A stretch of 46,976 bases of DNA from Oxalobacter paeniformigenes (GTDB lineage Bacteria > Pseudomonadota > Gammaproteobacteria > Burkholderiales > Burkholderiaceae_D). The stretch is taken from NCBI RefSeq assembly GCF_027158465.1, contig NZ_JAMKYL010000009.1, positions 1-46,976 of the forward strand, read 5' to 3'. Each line of letters begins with the position of its first letter. Position 1 is the stretch's first letter. This document shows positions 9,045 to 18,398 of the stretch, one piece after another. Below the pieces are notes generated by a model that was given only the letters and a program-made list of their open reading frames with translations, did not search any database and had not been told where the DNA came from. The position numbers and the translations under genes were made by a program.

Positions 9045-9154
9045 CAATATTTTCGGAGGTTAGCGTAAACATAAAATTATAATGCCTAAAATAAATGATT
9101 TGCCAGATTCGTGCGGGTTGCCAAACCGGTGCGGGATGGTGGTTTTGTATCGGC

Positions 9155-10975
9155 ATGAAACGGAACGATATGATGACGAAGCGAGGAAATGACAGCATGT
9201 TATCGGCGGCCATCGGAAAGCTGGTTGCGGTTTTCCTGTTGTCGACATATGTCATGCTGACTGCGGGCCATGCGTTCGCGGCCGATCCGGACAAGGTGAT
9301 TCACAGTGTGTTCGAGGCGGCCGATGACGGATTTGATATGGTGCGGACGCAAAATTACTATTCCGGTTGGGTGGCCGATGCCATTTTCGAAACGTTGTTG
9401 ACCTACGATTATCTGGCAAGACCCGCAAAGCTGGTGCCCAATACGGCAGAAACCATGCCTGAAATCAGTCCGGACGGAAAAACATACGTGTTCCGGCTGA
9501 AAAAGCATATTTATTTCGCGCCCGATCCGGTTTTCGGCGGCAGGCAGCGTGAATTGACAGCAAACGATTATATCTATGCCATCAAGCGACTGGCCGATCC
9601 GGCCAACCGTTCGCCATCGGCCGGGTTTATCCGGGGAAAGATCGCCGGTCTGGATGCGCTGACTGAAAAGGCTGTGCGGATGGGAAGATTCGATTATGAC
9701 GAGCCGGCTTCCGGATTGCAGGCGCCGGATCGTTATACCTTGCGTATCCGGCTCAATGCGCCGGATGCCAATTTTCTGTATGTACTGGCTTATGGCGCAC
9801 TGGCTGCAGTTTCGCGTGAGGTTGTCGAAGCGTATGGAGAGCGTGTCGCGTTCCATCCGGTCGGTACAGGGCCGTATATGCTGAAGGAATATGTGCCACG
9901 CAGCAAGATTGTGCTGGAAGCCAATCCCTATTACCGCGGGTTCGTATGGGATTTCCAGCCTGGTGACGATGCATGGGATGAACGGCTGGTCAGGGAAATG
10001 AAAGGCAAACAGATGCCGCAGATCGGTCGTGTGGAAATCGCCATTATCGAGGAAGAGCAGTCTCGCTGGCTTTCTTTTATGGAAGGACGGATCGATTTCG
10101 ACAAATTGCCGCAACTGGCGGCTCCGGTCGCGCTGGAAAACGGACGTTTGAAGCAGGAGTTCGTCGATCAGGGTATCCGGCAATATGCGATGGTCGAGCC
10201 GGAAATCACTTATACCCTTTTCAATATGGAAGACCCTGTCACGGGGGGATACAGCAAGGAAAAAATCGCGTTGCGGCGGGCGATCGCCATGTCTTACAAC
10301 ACGCAGGCTGAAATCGAATTGTTGCGTAACGGGATGGCGAAAAAAGCGGAAATGATTGTTCCGCCCGGAGTGGCAGGGCATGATCCGTCATACAAAAGCA
10401 GTATCGCCCATGAACCGGAACTGGCTTCCCGGTTGCTGGATTATTTCGGATACAGGCGGCAAGCCGATGGTTACCGGACGATGCCGGACGGCTCGCCACT
10501 GGTCTTGAAAATCCGGACGGAAGCCAGTGCCAGTTCGCGTGTCGTGTCGGAAATCTGGAAAAGGGGACTGGATGAAATCGGGATTCGTGCGGAGTTCGAG
10601 GTCGGCAATTTTGCCGACAATCTGAAAGATGCGGCCGGATGCCGGCTCATGATGTGGGGCGGCGCATGGCATGCCGATTATCCTGAAGGCGAGAATTTCC
10701 TGCAGTTGCTCTATGGTCCGAATGCCGGACGAGGCAATTACGGATGTTATCGTTCAAAGGCTTTCGATAATTTGTACCGTCAGGCTGTCAGGTTGCCTCC
10801 CGGTGAAAAACGCAATGCACTGTATGTCATGATGAATCGTCAGATGGAAGCGGATACGGCGTGGGTCGTACATGTATCGCGAACACGGAACTGGCTGGTG
10901 CGTCCCCGTGTACTGGGGTTCAAGAAACATCCGATCATGCAGTCGGACTGGCAGTATCTTGATGTTGTCAGATAA
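9155..10975 (+). CDS. ABC transporter substrate-binding protein, family 5 (peptide/nickel type)
   Basis: The protein belongs to the large family-5 periplasmic binding proteins (DppA/OppA/YejA-like), which capture oligopeptides or other ligands for ABC importers. It has a signal peptide ending in GHAFA before ADPDK. Family features are the early block AETMPEISPDGKTYVFRLKK and AYGERVAFHPVGTGPYMLKEY. The exact start is uncertain: ATGs at 9155, 9170/9173 and 9197 all precede the hydrophobic segment, and the best purine-rich site (GCGAGGA) is just before 9197. No permease or ATPase gene is adjacent, so it is an orphan binding protein here. Its ligand cannot be inferred. Confidence 0.88.
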   Translation: MKRNDMMTKRGNDSMLSAAIGKLVAVFLLSTYVMLTAGHAFAADPDKVIHSVFEAADDGFDMVRTQNYYSGWVADAIFETLLTYDYLARPAKLVPNTAETMPEISPDGKTYVFRLKKHIYFAPDPVFGGRQRELTANDYIYAIKRLADPANRSPSAGFIRGKIAGLDALTEKAVRMGRFDYDEPASGLQAPDRYTLRIRLNAPDANFLYVLAYGALAAVSREVVEAYGERVAFHPVGTGPYMLKEYVPRSKIVLEANPYYRGFVWDFQPGDDAWDERLVREMKGKQMPQIGRVEIAIIEEEQSRWLSFMEGRIDFDKLPQLAAPVALENGRLKQEFVDQGIRQYAMVEPEITYTLFNMEDPVTGGYSKEKIALRRAIAMSYNTQAEIELLRNGMAKKAEMIVPPGVAGHDPSYKSSIAHEPELASRLLDYFGYRRQADGYRTMPDGSPLVLKIRTEASASSRVVSEIWKRGLDEIGIRAEFEVGNFADNLKDAAGCRLMMWGGAWHADYPEGENFLQLLYGPNAGRGNYGCYRSKAFDNLYRQAVRLPPGEKRNALYVMMNRQMEADTAWVVHVSRTRNWLVRPRVLGFKKHPIMQSDWQYLDVVR

Positions 10976-11028
10976 GAAGTATCGGTTATGTCCGTATGGT
11001 ATCGAGAGATCAAACAAGAGGTGATCGT

Positions 11029-11553
11029 GTGAAACAATATGTGCCGCGTTATCCGCTGGTCGGTTTGTCAGGCTGGTCAGGCAGCGGGAAAACCACTTTA
11101 CTGGAAAAAATCCTGCCATTGCTTTCGTTGATGGGGCTGCGTGTGAATGTCATCAAGAGCAGCCATCACGATGTCGAGCTGGAACCGCCGGGAAAAGACA
11201 GTGCGAGGATTCGCGGTGCCGGCGCGGCGGAAGTGATGCTGGCGTCGCCTTACCGTTATATGCTGGCGCATGAGTTGCGGGGAGAGCGCGAACCGACACT
11301 GAAAGAACTGGTTTCAAGAATGAAGCCGGCCGATCTGGTTTTGGTCGAAGGGTTTCGTGACGAGCCGATTCCGCGTATCGAGGTGTTTCGTCCGTCCTTG
11401 GGCAAAAAGCCGATGTATCCCGAAAACAAATATATCGAAGTGGTGGCGTCCGATATACAAAAACCGGACGATTTGATTCGTCCGGTTCTCTGGCTCGATC
11501 TGAACAGGGAAAATCAGGTGGTCGACTGGCTGCTGAATCGCAGTGCCACCTGA
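11029..11553 (+). CDS. mobB: Molybdopterin-guanine dinucleotide biosynthesis protein B
   Basis: MobB is a P-loop GTP-binding protein that assists MobA in making the guanine-dinucleotide form of the molybdenum cofactor used by formate dehydrogenases. The P-loop GWSGSGKTT lies near residues 15-23, and later blocks VNVIKSSHHDVELEPPGKDS and ADLVLVEGFRD are family-typical. I choose the GTG at 11029 because AAGAGG sits 7-8 bases upstream, giving 174 residues; an in-frame ATG at 10996 would add 11 codons. It ends 19 bases from the convergent GltD-like gene. No mobA is seen in the window. Confidence 0.95.
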   Translation: MKQYVPRYPLVGLSGWSGSGKTTLLEKILPLLSLMGLRVNVIKSSHHDVELEPPGKDSARIRGAGAAEVMLASPYRYMLAHELRGEREPTLKELVSRMKPADLVLVEGFRDEPIPRIEVFRPSLGKKPMYPENKYIEVVASDIQKPDDLIRPVLWLDLNRENQVVDWLLNRSAT

Positions 11554-11572
11554 TCGTAAAGGTGGCGCAGTA

Positions 11573-13678
11573 TCAGAACAGCTGTGCCAGCCACTGCATG
11601 TCTTTCATGGACTTGGCCGATTTGAGCCGAGCACATGACGGACAGAGGTTTTCTTCCAGTACTTTCTTGCCCAGTTCGTCGCGTGTTTTCAGGTATTGCG
11701 TAGTCGATGCTGAGAAGGTTTCGCCGCAGCACGAGCATACCTGAAGCGGTTGCTTGCGGACGACAGTGCCGGTGATTTCCGTAACGCGGTACCCGTCTCG
11801 GTCTTCCACGATGATGGCGCCGGTCGGACATACGGATGTACAGGCGCCGCAACCGATACATTTTTCGGCAGGTGTGGTGAAATCCTTGAAGACCATGCGT
11901 CCGCCTTTGGTTTCGACCATCTTGAGCGCTTCGGCGCCGACTTCGATGCAGGCCAGTTCGCACAGACCGCAACCGATACAGACGTCGCAACGCAGGCATC
12001 GTTCGGCTTCCACGGCAGCGACCTTTTCATCCCAGTCTTTCTGCATGAATTCGTGGGAGAATTTACGGGTGGACGGATCGTTTTCCTCAATATGGGCACG
12101 TTCGGCCGACGTGCGCTGTTGCGGTGTGGACGGCAAAAACGGGACCTGATCGCGGCGTTGCGGTTCCAGTGATTCGAAATCGGCGGGTACGCCCATCAGC
12201 CATGAATGAATGGATTCGGCGGCACGTTTGCCGGAACCGATCGCTGCGACTACTGTGCTTGCGCCATGGGCGATATCGCCGCCGGCGAAGATGCCTGGTT
12301 CACCGGTTTGCAGGGTGACCGGATCGCAAACGATATTGCCCCATTTGGTTTCGATCTTCGTTCCGTCAAGCCAGCTGAGGTCGGCTTCCTGACCGATGCC
12401 GGCAAAAATGTGGTCTGCTCTTACCGTAACCGGTGGCGTCGTCTTCGCGTCCGGTGCGTAGCGGGAACGTTCGAATTCGATGCGCTTGTCCGGGAAAATG
12501 CGGGTCGGAGCCCAGAATTCGACCAGTTCGACACCTTCTGCCAGTGCCAGTTCCACTTCATGCGGATTGGCGGGCATTTGTTTGCGGTTTCGGCGATACC
12601 ACATCTGGACTTTTTCCGCACCCTGACGGAAGGCGGTCATGGCCACGTCGATGGCCGCATTGCCGCCACCGATAACGATGACGTGGGGGCCGACGCGCGG
12701 GTTCTTGCCGGAACGGACGGCTGACAGGAAGTCCATGCCGCCGATCACGAAATCCTGATCATCGCCGGGGACACCGAGCCGTTTCGAATTCTGCATGCCG
12801 GTCGCGAGCAGGGTGGCGTCGTAGCCTTTGTCCTGGAATTCACGTGCCTGACGTACGGTGTAACCCAGATGAATCTTGACGCCCAGCGCACGAATGACGT
12901 CGATTTCCGCATACAGCTTGTAGTCGGGCAGACGGTAATTCGGAATGCCGTAGCGCATGACGCCGCCCGGATGTTCACGTTCGTCGAAAATTTCGACGTC
13001 ATGTCCCTTTTGGGCCAGATAGTATGCTGCCGTCAGACCGGCAGGGCCGCAGCCGACGATGGCGATTTTCTTGCCTGTCGGAGCAGCTTTTTTCAGGTCG
13101 GGCCTGATTTCGGCGCACCGAGCGGCGACATGTTTCATCGGACGGATGAAGACCGGTTGTCCGCTGACGGTATTTTGTACACATTCGTATTCGCACGGTG
13201 CCGGGCAGACCAGACCGCAGGAGTCGGGCAGCGGGGTATCCTTCGCCAGTACATCAAGGGACCGGGAAAAGTCGCCATGACCGACGAGTGCCATCATGCT
13301 GGGGATGTCGATATGTGCGGGACAGGCGACCTGACAGGGCGCAGAACGCGGCAGGAAGCAGGTGCCGGCAGAACAGGTGTTGTTTGCGATGTGGTTTTCC
13401 CATTCCGTGCGGTTGTTCTTCAACGAGTCTGCGATTGTGGTGGCCAGTTCCGGTGCGAGTGCAGCCAGCTCCGATACGGCATGGGACAGCTCGTCGATGC
13501 CGGTGATGTTGCCTCTGCCCAGGGTGACCTCGGTCACAAGACGCGCAACGCGTGCGACGGCCGGGCGGATTTTCGCAGGCAGCTGATTTTCGGCATGAAG
13601 TTGTGCACGCAGGTTTTCAAGAATATCGTTGATGGGACAGGTTTTCTTAGCGGTTTCGTTACTGTTTTCCGTAGTCAT
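11573..13678 (-). CDS. GltD-like FAD/NAD(P)-binding iron-sulfur oxidoreductase, probable formate dehydrogenase electron-transfer subunit
   Basis: This 701-residue protein has several recognisable parts. Residues about 50-107 resemble the C-terminal part of NuoF (ending ENHIANNTCSAGTC) but lack its usual CGLG cysteines. Cysteines 115-166 form the Fer4_20-type cluster region of GltD proteins. FAD-binding VGCGPAG lies at 208-214 and a second nucleotide site VIGGGNAAID at 335-344. Two ferredoxin motifs follow (Cys567/570/573/577 and 607/610/613/617), then a zinc-ribbon-like tail (Cys648/650/651, 679/682). It is divergent from the formate dehydrogenase genes, so I infer it passes formate electrons to NAD(P)+. 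The ATG at 13676-13678 is chosen over an upstream in-frame start that would add 16 residues. Confidence 0.85.
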   Translation of the reverse strand: MTTENSNETAKKTCPINDILENLRAQLHAENQLPAKIRPAVARVARLVTEVTLGRGNITGIDELSHAVSELAALAPELATTIADSLKNNRTEWENHIANNTCSAGTCFLPRSAPCQVACPAHIDIPSMMALVGHGDFSRSLDVLAKDTPLPDSCGLVCPAPCEYECVQNTVSGQPVFIRPMKHVAARCAEIRPDLKKAAPTGKKIAIVGCGPAGLTAAYYLAQKGHDVEIFDEREHPGGVMRYGIPNYRLPDYKLYAEIDVIRALGVKIHLGYTVRQAREFQDKGYDATLLATGMQNSKRLGVPGDDQDFVIGGMDFLSAVRSGKNPRVGPHVIVIGGGNAAIDVAMTAFRQGAEKVQMWYRRNRKQMPANPHEVELALAEGVELVEFWAPTRIFPDKRIEFERSRYAPDAKTTPPVTVRADHIFAGIGQEADLSWLDGTKIETKWGNIVCDPVTLQTGEPGIFAGGDIAHGASTVVAAIGSGKRAAESIHSWLMGVPADFESLEPQRRDQVPFLPSTPQQRTSAERAHIEENDPSTRKFSHEFMQKDWDEKVAAVEAERCLRCDVCIGCGLCELACIEVGAEALKMVETKGGRMVFKDFTTPAEKCIGCGACTSVCPTGAIIVEDRDGYRVTEITGTVVRKQPLQVCSCCGETFSASTTQYLKTRDELGKKVLEENLCPSCARLKSAKSMKDMQWLAQLF

Positions 13679-13998
13679 GGTTAATGTCAGTCTGCCAGAA
13701 AGGGGTTGCTTGCATCCGGCACACATCAGCGCAAAATTTCCTGATGCGAACGCTCGGGATAGTAAGGTATCAATATTAACACCAAATCCATGTCAAATAT
13801 GAAAGGTACCATACAGAAATTCAAATGCATCGAATATAATTGCAGTTTGGCAAAATGCAGGCGCGCAGCACGATTTTGAAAATTCCGATATATTGTCATC
13901 GTGGATATTCTCTTTTTTGCTGAACGCAAGCAGGCGATACGAGTCATCGCCTTTTGATGAATCTTTCCAGAATAGCCTGAGAAACAGGAGACAGAAGA
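13679..13998. promoter_or_regulatory. Divergent regulatory region between the GltD-like gene and the fdh operon
   Basis: This 320-base stretch has no convincing gene. It is A+T-rich and must hold the promoters of both divergent transcripts. A TATAAT lies at 13835-13840 on the plus strand, but the sequence 17 bases upstream (TACAGA) is a poor -35 box. I found no sigma-54 element with correct GG/GC spacing. The ferredoxin gene has a good Shine-Dalgarno (AGGAG) at the right edge. Confidence 0.45.
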
Positions 13999-14541
13999 AT
14001 GAACCGGTTTGTGATTGCAGAACCAGACAAATGTATCGGATGCCGCACGTGTGAAGTGGCGTGTGTCCTGGCACATCCCAGCGGGGCTGAAAACGATCTC
14101 ACCCCTGAGAATTTTCATCCGCGGCTGAAAGTCGTCAAGGGACTGACCATGTCCGCTCCGGTCCAGTGCCATCATTGCGAAAATGCGCCATGCGTCAATG
14201 TATGTCCGACCAATGCACTGGTTTACCGCGACAATACCGTCCAGCTGATCCAGGACCGTTGTATCGGTTGCCAGTCATGCGTGCTGGCCTGTCCTTTCGG
14301 TGCCATGCAGATCGTCACGCGTCCGGTCAAGCAGGCAGCACTGGGGCCGTTGTCGGTACGCAAGACGGTTCGTGTCGCCCACAAGTGCGATTTCTGTATC
14401 GATGTTCCGGAAGGCCCGCAATGCGCCAAGGTCTGTCCGACCAAGGCATTGCACATCATCGATACCGGTACGATGGATGAAAAGATCAGTCAGAAACGTG
14501 AGAAATCCGCTTTTAGTCTGCCTCCGGATGCATTTCGCTGA
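13999..14541 (+). CDS. Formate dehydrogenase iron-sulfur subunit (HycB/FdhB-like, four 4Fe-4S clusters)
   Basis: The 180-residue protein contains sixteen cysteines in four ferredoxin-like sets: 12/15/18/22, 57/60/65/69, 88/91/94/98 and 130/133/142/146. This is the HycB/HydN/DmsB-type pattern that relays electrons from a molybdopterin catalytic subunit to a partner. There is no signal peptide, so it is cytoplasmic. It precedes the catalytic subunit by 45 bases on the same strand, which makes it the likely small subunit of the formate dehydrogenase. AGGAG lies about 8 bases before the ATG. Confidence 0.93.
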   Translation: MNRFVIAEPDKCIGCRTCEVACVLAHPSGAENDLTPENFHPRLKVVKGLTMSAPVQCHHCENAPCVNVCPTNALVYRDNTVQLIQDRCIGCQSCVLACPFGAMQIVTRPVKQAALGPLSVRKTVRVAHKCDFCIDVPEGPQCAKVCPTKALHIIDTGTMDEKISQKREKSAFSLPPDAFR

Positions 14542-14586
14542 TATGCGGTAAGTCCTGGGCAATCGGCAAGGTTTGCGGGAGAAATC

Positions 14587-16743
14587 ATGAAAAAAGCATT
14601 AGTTGTTTGCCCGTATTGCGCTTCGGGCTGCAAGATCGAATTTACGGTCGACAACAACAGGATCATCAAGGCGGAAGGCGCCAACGGCTTCACGAATCAG
14701 GGAGAACTGTGTCTGAAAGGATATTACGGATGGGAGTTCCTGAACGATACCCGTTTGCTGACACCGCGCCTGACACAGCCGCTGGTCCGTTACAAACGGG
14801 GTGAGCCGTTTACTGCGGTATCCTGGGAAGAAGCGATCCGTTTCGCCAGTTCGAAACTGATGGAAATCCGCGAAAAGTACGGCCCGGATTCCATTTTCGT
14901 CAGTGGCTGTGCACGTGGCCCGGGCAATGAGGCGAATTATATTGCGCAGAAGTTCGCGCGTGCCGCTGTCGGTACGAACAATGTGGACTGTTGCGCACGC
15001 GTTTGCCATGGCCCGTCCGTCACCGCGCTGGAAAAAACGCTTGGCAGTGGCGCCATGAGCAATTCCATCGTCGAGATCGAGGATACGAAATGTATCATGA
15101 TTTTCGGCTATAACCCGGCCGATTCCCACCCGATTGTCGCGCGGCGTATCATCAAGGCGAAGCAAAAGGGCGCGAAGATCATCGTCTGCGATCCACGGGT
15201 CATCGAGTCGGCACGTATCGCCGACATGCATTTGCAGATGAAAAACGGCTCGAACATGGCGCTGGTCAACGCGATGCTCAACGTCATCATCACGGAGAAC
15301 CTTTACAAGAAGGAATATGTCGAAAAATATTCCGAAGGGTTCGACACGATGTGGGAAACCGTTTCGAAATACACGCCGGAAAATACGGCGAAGATAACCG
15401 GTCTGGATCCGAAGGTCGTACGGGAAGCCGCGCGCATGTATGCCACGTCTCCGGGTTCCGTCATCTTGTGGGGCATGGGTGTCACCCAGTGGGGACAGGG
15501 CGTGGAAACTTGTATGGGCCTGTCCAATATGGCGGTCATTACCGGCAATCTCGGACGTCCCAATGTCGGGGTCGGTCCGGTTCGCGGACAGAACAATGTT
15601 CAGGGATCTTGCGATATGGGGGCATTGCCGGGACAGTTCCCGGGTTACCAGTCTGTCGAGGATCCGGAAATCAGGGCCAAGTTCGAAAAGGCATGGGGAG
15701 TGGAAAAACTGCCGGGCAAGAAAGGGATTCCCATTACCGAAGTCGGTCACAATATCGAGGAAGGCAAGATCAGGGCGGTTTATCTGTTCGGCGAGGATCC
15801 GTTCCAGACAGAACCCGATCTGGCGGCTGTACGTCGTGCCTATGCCAAACTGGATTTGTTCATCGCACAGGATATTTTCATGACAAAGTCGGTTGCGGAA
15901 GCCGATGTGGTGTTCCCCGCAACGTCATGGGGTGAACATGAAGGGGTTTATTCGGCAGCCGATCGCGGTTTCCAGCGTTTTTACAAGGCGATCGAACCCA
16001 AGGGGGATGTCAAGCCAGACTGGGAAATCCATAGCCTGATGGCGACCGCGATGGGTTATCCGATGAAGTACAACAATACGCAGGAAATCTGGGATGAAAT
16101 GCGTGAGTTGTGTCCTTTGTATTACGGTGCGACTTACGAGAAGATGGCGGGCTTCGGTTATGTGCCATGGCCGTGCCGGACACTGGACGATCCGGGCGAA
16201 TTGTGGATGTACAAGGGAAACAAGTTCGCGACACCCAATGGCAAGGCACAGCTTATCGCTGCGGATTGGCGGCCGCCGGTCGATCAGATCGACGAGAATT
16301 TCCCGCTGATTCTGTCCACGGTTCGTGAAGTCGGGCATTATTCCTGTCGTTCCATGACGGGTAATTGTCCGGCGCTGGCGACACTGGCCGATGAACCGGG
16401 TTTCGCGCAGATGAATCCGCTCGATGCCAGGGAACTGGGTATCAAGGACCAGCAGCTGGTCTGGGTGGAAGGCCGTCGCGGCAAGGTTATTACCCGTGCC
16501 ATGGTGACGGAACGGGTCAATCGTGGTGCCATTTACATGACGTACCAATGGTGGATCGGCGCATGTAACGAGTTGACTGTCGAACATCTTGACCCTTATT
16601 CCAAGACACCGGAATACAAGTACAGTGCCGTTCGTGTCGTTCCGATCGAGGACCAGAAGTGGGCAGAGCAGTATCTGGTTCAGGAATATGACAGGCTCAA
16701 GCAAAGACTTGCGGAAACGGCCGATAATGTCGTTGCAGCCTGA
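14587..16743 (+). CDS. fdhF: Formate dehydrogenase catalytic subunit, FdhF-like with Cys at the Sec position
   Basis: The enzyme oxidises formate to CO2 at a molybdenum (or tungsten) bis-MGD centre. The 718-residue protein aligns throughout with E. coli FdhH: the 4Fe-4S cysteines 8, 11, 15 and 42, Lys44 in LCLKGYYG, and CARVCHGPSV with Cys140 exactly where E. coli has selenocysteine 140, followed by His141. The codon at 15004-15006 is TGC, so no selenocysteine machinery is needed. It lacks the N-terminal ferredoxin extension of NuoG-like FDHs and has no Tat signal, so it is cytoplasmic. GGAGAAATC precedes the ATG. FdhD, MobB and ModABC genes nearby support Mo-cofactor dependence. A common alternative symbol is fdhA. 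Confidence 0.96.
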   Translation: MKKALVVCPYCASGCKIEFTVDNNRIIKAEGANGFTNQGELCLKGYYGWEFLNDTRLLTPRLTQPLVRYKRGEPFTAVSWEEAIRFASSKLMEIREKYGPDSIFVSGCARGPGNEANYIAQKFARAAVGTNNVDCCARVCHGPSVTALEKTLGSGAMSNSIVEIEDTKCIMIFGYNPADSHPIVARRIIKAKQKGAKIIVCDPRVIESARIADMHLQMKNGSNMALVNAMLNVIITENLYKKEYVEKYSEGFDTMWETVSKYTPENTAKITGLDPKVVREAARMYATSPGSVILWGMGVTQWGQGVETCMGLSNMAVITGNLGRPNVGVGPVRGQNNVQGSCDMGALPGQFPGYQSVEDPEIRAKFEKAWGVEKLPGKKGIPITEVGHNIEEGKIRAVYLFGEDPFQTEPDLAAVRRAYAKLDLFIAQDIFMTKSVAEADVVFPATSWGEHEGVYSAADRGFQRFYKAIEPKGDVKPDWEIHSLMATAMGYPMKYNNTQEIWDEMRELCPLYYGATYEKMAGFGYVPWPCRTLDDPGELWMYKGNKFATPNGKAQLIAADWRPPVDQIDENFPLILSTVREVGHYSCRSMTGNCPALATLADEPGFAQMNPLDARELGIKDQQLVWVEGRRGKVITRAMVTERVNRGAIYMTYQWWIGACNELTVEHLDPYSKTPEYKYSAVRVVPIEDQKWAEQYLVQEYDRLKQRLAETADNVVAA

Positions 16744-16764
16744 CAGGCAAGCCTGAAAAGCCAT

Positions 16765-16799
16765 TAAAAAAACCTCTCCGGAAACGGAGAGGTTTTTTA
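16765..16799. terminator. Bidirectional intrinsic terminator between fdhF and the aldehyde dehydrogenase gene
   Basis: A 10-base stem AACCTCTCCG / CGGAGAGGTT with a GAAA loop is flanked by an A-tract on the left and a T-tract on the right, so it can end transcription from both convergent genes. Confidence 0.9.
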
Positions 16800-16815
16800 T
16801 TGCGTGAACCGGAAA

Positions 16816-18270
16816 TTAACGTTTCAGCAGCGACAGCCAGATGGTTTTCGGTTCGGTGAAGTTTTCCAGTGCTGCTTCACCATGTTCGCGTCCGAAACCG
16901 GATTCGCCTGTTCCGCCCCATGGCAGGCGGACGTCGGTGTAACCGTACGTGTTGATCCAGACCGTACCGGCTCTCAATTCGTGGGCGACTTTGTGGATGC
17001 GGGTGACATCGGCACTCCAGATGCCGGCCGCCAGACTGAAAGCCGTGCCGTTGGCGATCCGGATGGCGTCTTCTTCATCCTCGAACGGAATGATGCTGGC
17101 GACCGGGCCGAAGATTTCTTCCTGCGAGATCCGCATTTCATGTTGGACGTCGGTGAAGATGGTCGGCGAAACATAAAAACCCTTGTCACCGACACGCTGG
17201 CCACCATAGGCTACGCATGCACCTTCTTTTTTGCCGATATCGATATAATCCATGACGGTATTCATCTGGTTGCGCGAAACCAGCGGCCCCATGATGGTGT
17301 CGTCGGATGCCGTATCGCCGATCCGGATATGTTTCGCACGTTCGATCAGGCGGTCAACCACTTCGTCGTGGATTTTCTTGTGTACAAGAATACGCGAACC
17401 GGCAGAGCAGACCTGTCCGGCATTGAAGAAAATGCCGGAGGCCGATCCACGAACCGCGCTGTCGAGATCGGCATCGTCGAAAATGATGTTGGCCGATTTG
17501 CCGCCCAGTTCAAGCGTGATTTTCTTGAAGTTGACAGCCGCACCCTGCATGATGCCGCGACCGACTTTCGGCGAGCCGGTAAACGTGATCTTGTCGATTT
17601 GCGGATGGGCAACCATGGCATCTCCGACGACACTGCCCTTGCCGGTCACGATGTTGAGTACGCCAGGCGGGATTCCGGCTTCCAGTGCCAGTTCTCCGAT
17701 ACGAATGGCGGTCATCGGCGTCAGCTCAGCCGGTTTGACGACCAAAGTACAACCGCATGCCAATGCAGGCGCGATTTTCCAGATGCCGATCATGAGCGGG
17801 AAGTTCCAGGGAACGATCGCGCCGACGACGCCGACCGGTTCGCGGACGGTGTAGGTCAGTGCATCGGTTCTGGCCGGAATGACCTGACCGATGATCTTGT
17901 CGGTCCAGCCGGCATAGTAACGCAGCGTGTCGATGGCGGCAGGCATGTCTTGCCGTCTGACGCTGGCGATCGGTTTTCCTGCATTCATGCTTTCCAGCAT
18001 GATCAGTTCTTCCTGATTTTTTTCCAGCAGATCGGCCAGCCGGTTCAGTATTCTGCCGCGTTCTGCAGCCGTGATGCCGTTCCAGACCTTGAGGGCAGCG
18101 CGTGCCGCTTTCGCTGCGGTATCGACATCTTTTTCACTGCCGGCGGCGACATGAGCGATGACTTCTTCTGTCGCAGGATTGAGGATGGTGGAGTACTGTC
18201 CGCTTTCGGGAGTCACCCATTTGCCATCGATCAGCAATTCGTATTGCGGAACTTTTTTGTTGTCATTCAT
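16816..18270 (-). CDS. NAD(P)-dependent aldehyde dehydrogenase (betaine-aldehyde dehydrogenase-like)
   Basis: This 484-residue protein is a standard-length member of the aldehyde dehydrogenase superfamily, which oxidises aldehydes to acids with NAD(P)+. Visible signatures are GAIVPWNFPLMIGIWK, the glutamate motif LELGGKSANIIF and the catalytic cysteine in FFNAGQVCSAGSRIL. The start at 18268-18270 (MNDNKKVPQYELLIDGKW) has a perfect GGAGG five bases upstream, preferred over an ORF extension of 26 residues. It faces the fdh operon across a terminator. The substrate is unknown; the betaine-aldehyde-like grouping is a resemblance only. Confidence 0.93.
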   Translation of the reverse strand: MNDNKKVPQYELLIDGKWVTPESGQYSTILNPATEEVIAHVAAGSEKDVDTAAKAARAALKVWNGITAAERGRILNRLADLLEKNQEELIMLESMNAGKPIASVRRQDMPAAIDTLRYYAGWTDKIIGQVIPARTDALTYTVREPVGVVGAIVPWNFPLMIGIWKIAPALACGCTLVVKPAELTPMTAIRIGELALEAGIPPGVLNIVTGKGSVVGDAMVAHPQIDKITFTGSPKVGRGIMQGAAVNFKKITLELGGKSANIIFDDADLDSAVRGSASGIFFNAGQVCSAGSRILVHKKIHDEVVDRLIERAKHIRIGDTASDDTIMGPLVSRNQMNTVMDYIDIGKKEGACVAYGGQRVGDKGFYVSPTIFTDVQHEMRISQEEIFGPVASIIPFEDEEDAIRIANGTAFSLAAGIWSADVTRIHKVAHELRAGTVWINTYGYTDVRLPWGGTGESGFGREHGEAALENFTEPKTIWLSLLKR

Positions 18271-18398
18271 TGAAGCCTCCATTGAGTAACTGTCATGTTT
18301 TTCGGATTGTTTTGAAACGCCGTCTGTCGCTTTTGTAAAGTAACGCAATGGCGGAATAAGAATTATTTTTATCCATTATAACGGGATATTTAATTTTC

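Noticed and set aside
11545..11566. Hairpin GCCACC-N10-GGTGGC at the end of mobB as a terminator
   Set aside because: The stem is only 6 bases with a 10-base loop and no T-tract.
14599..15750. 383-codon minus-strand frame opposite fdhF
   Set aside because: The plus-strand FDH motifs are clear; no domain is visible in the opposite frame.
16804..18273. Long plus-strand frame opposite the aldehyde dehydrogenase gene
   Set aside because: The minus-strand product is a full-length enzyme with a perfect Shine-Dalgarno and catalytic motifs; the opposite frame has no family resemblance and reflects codon bias.
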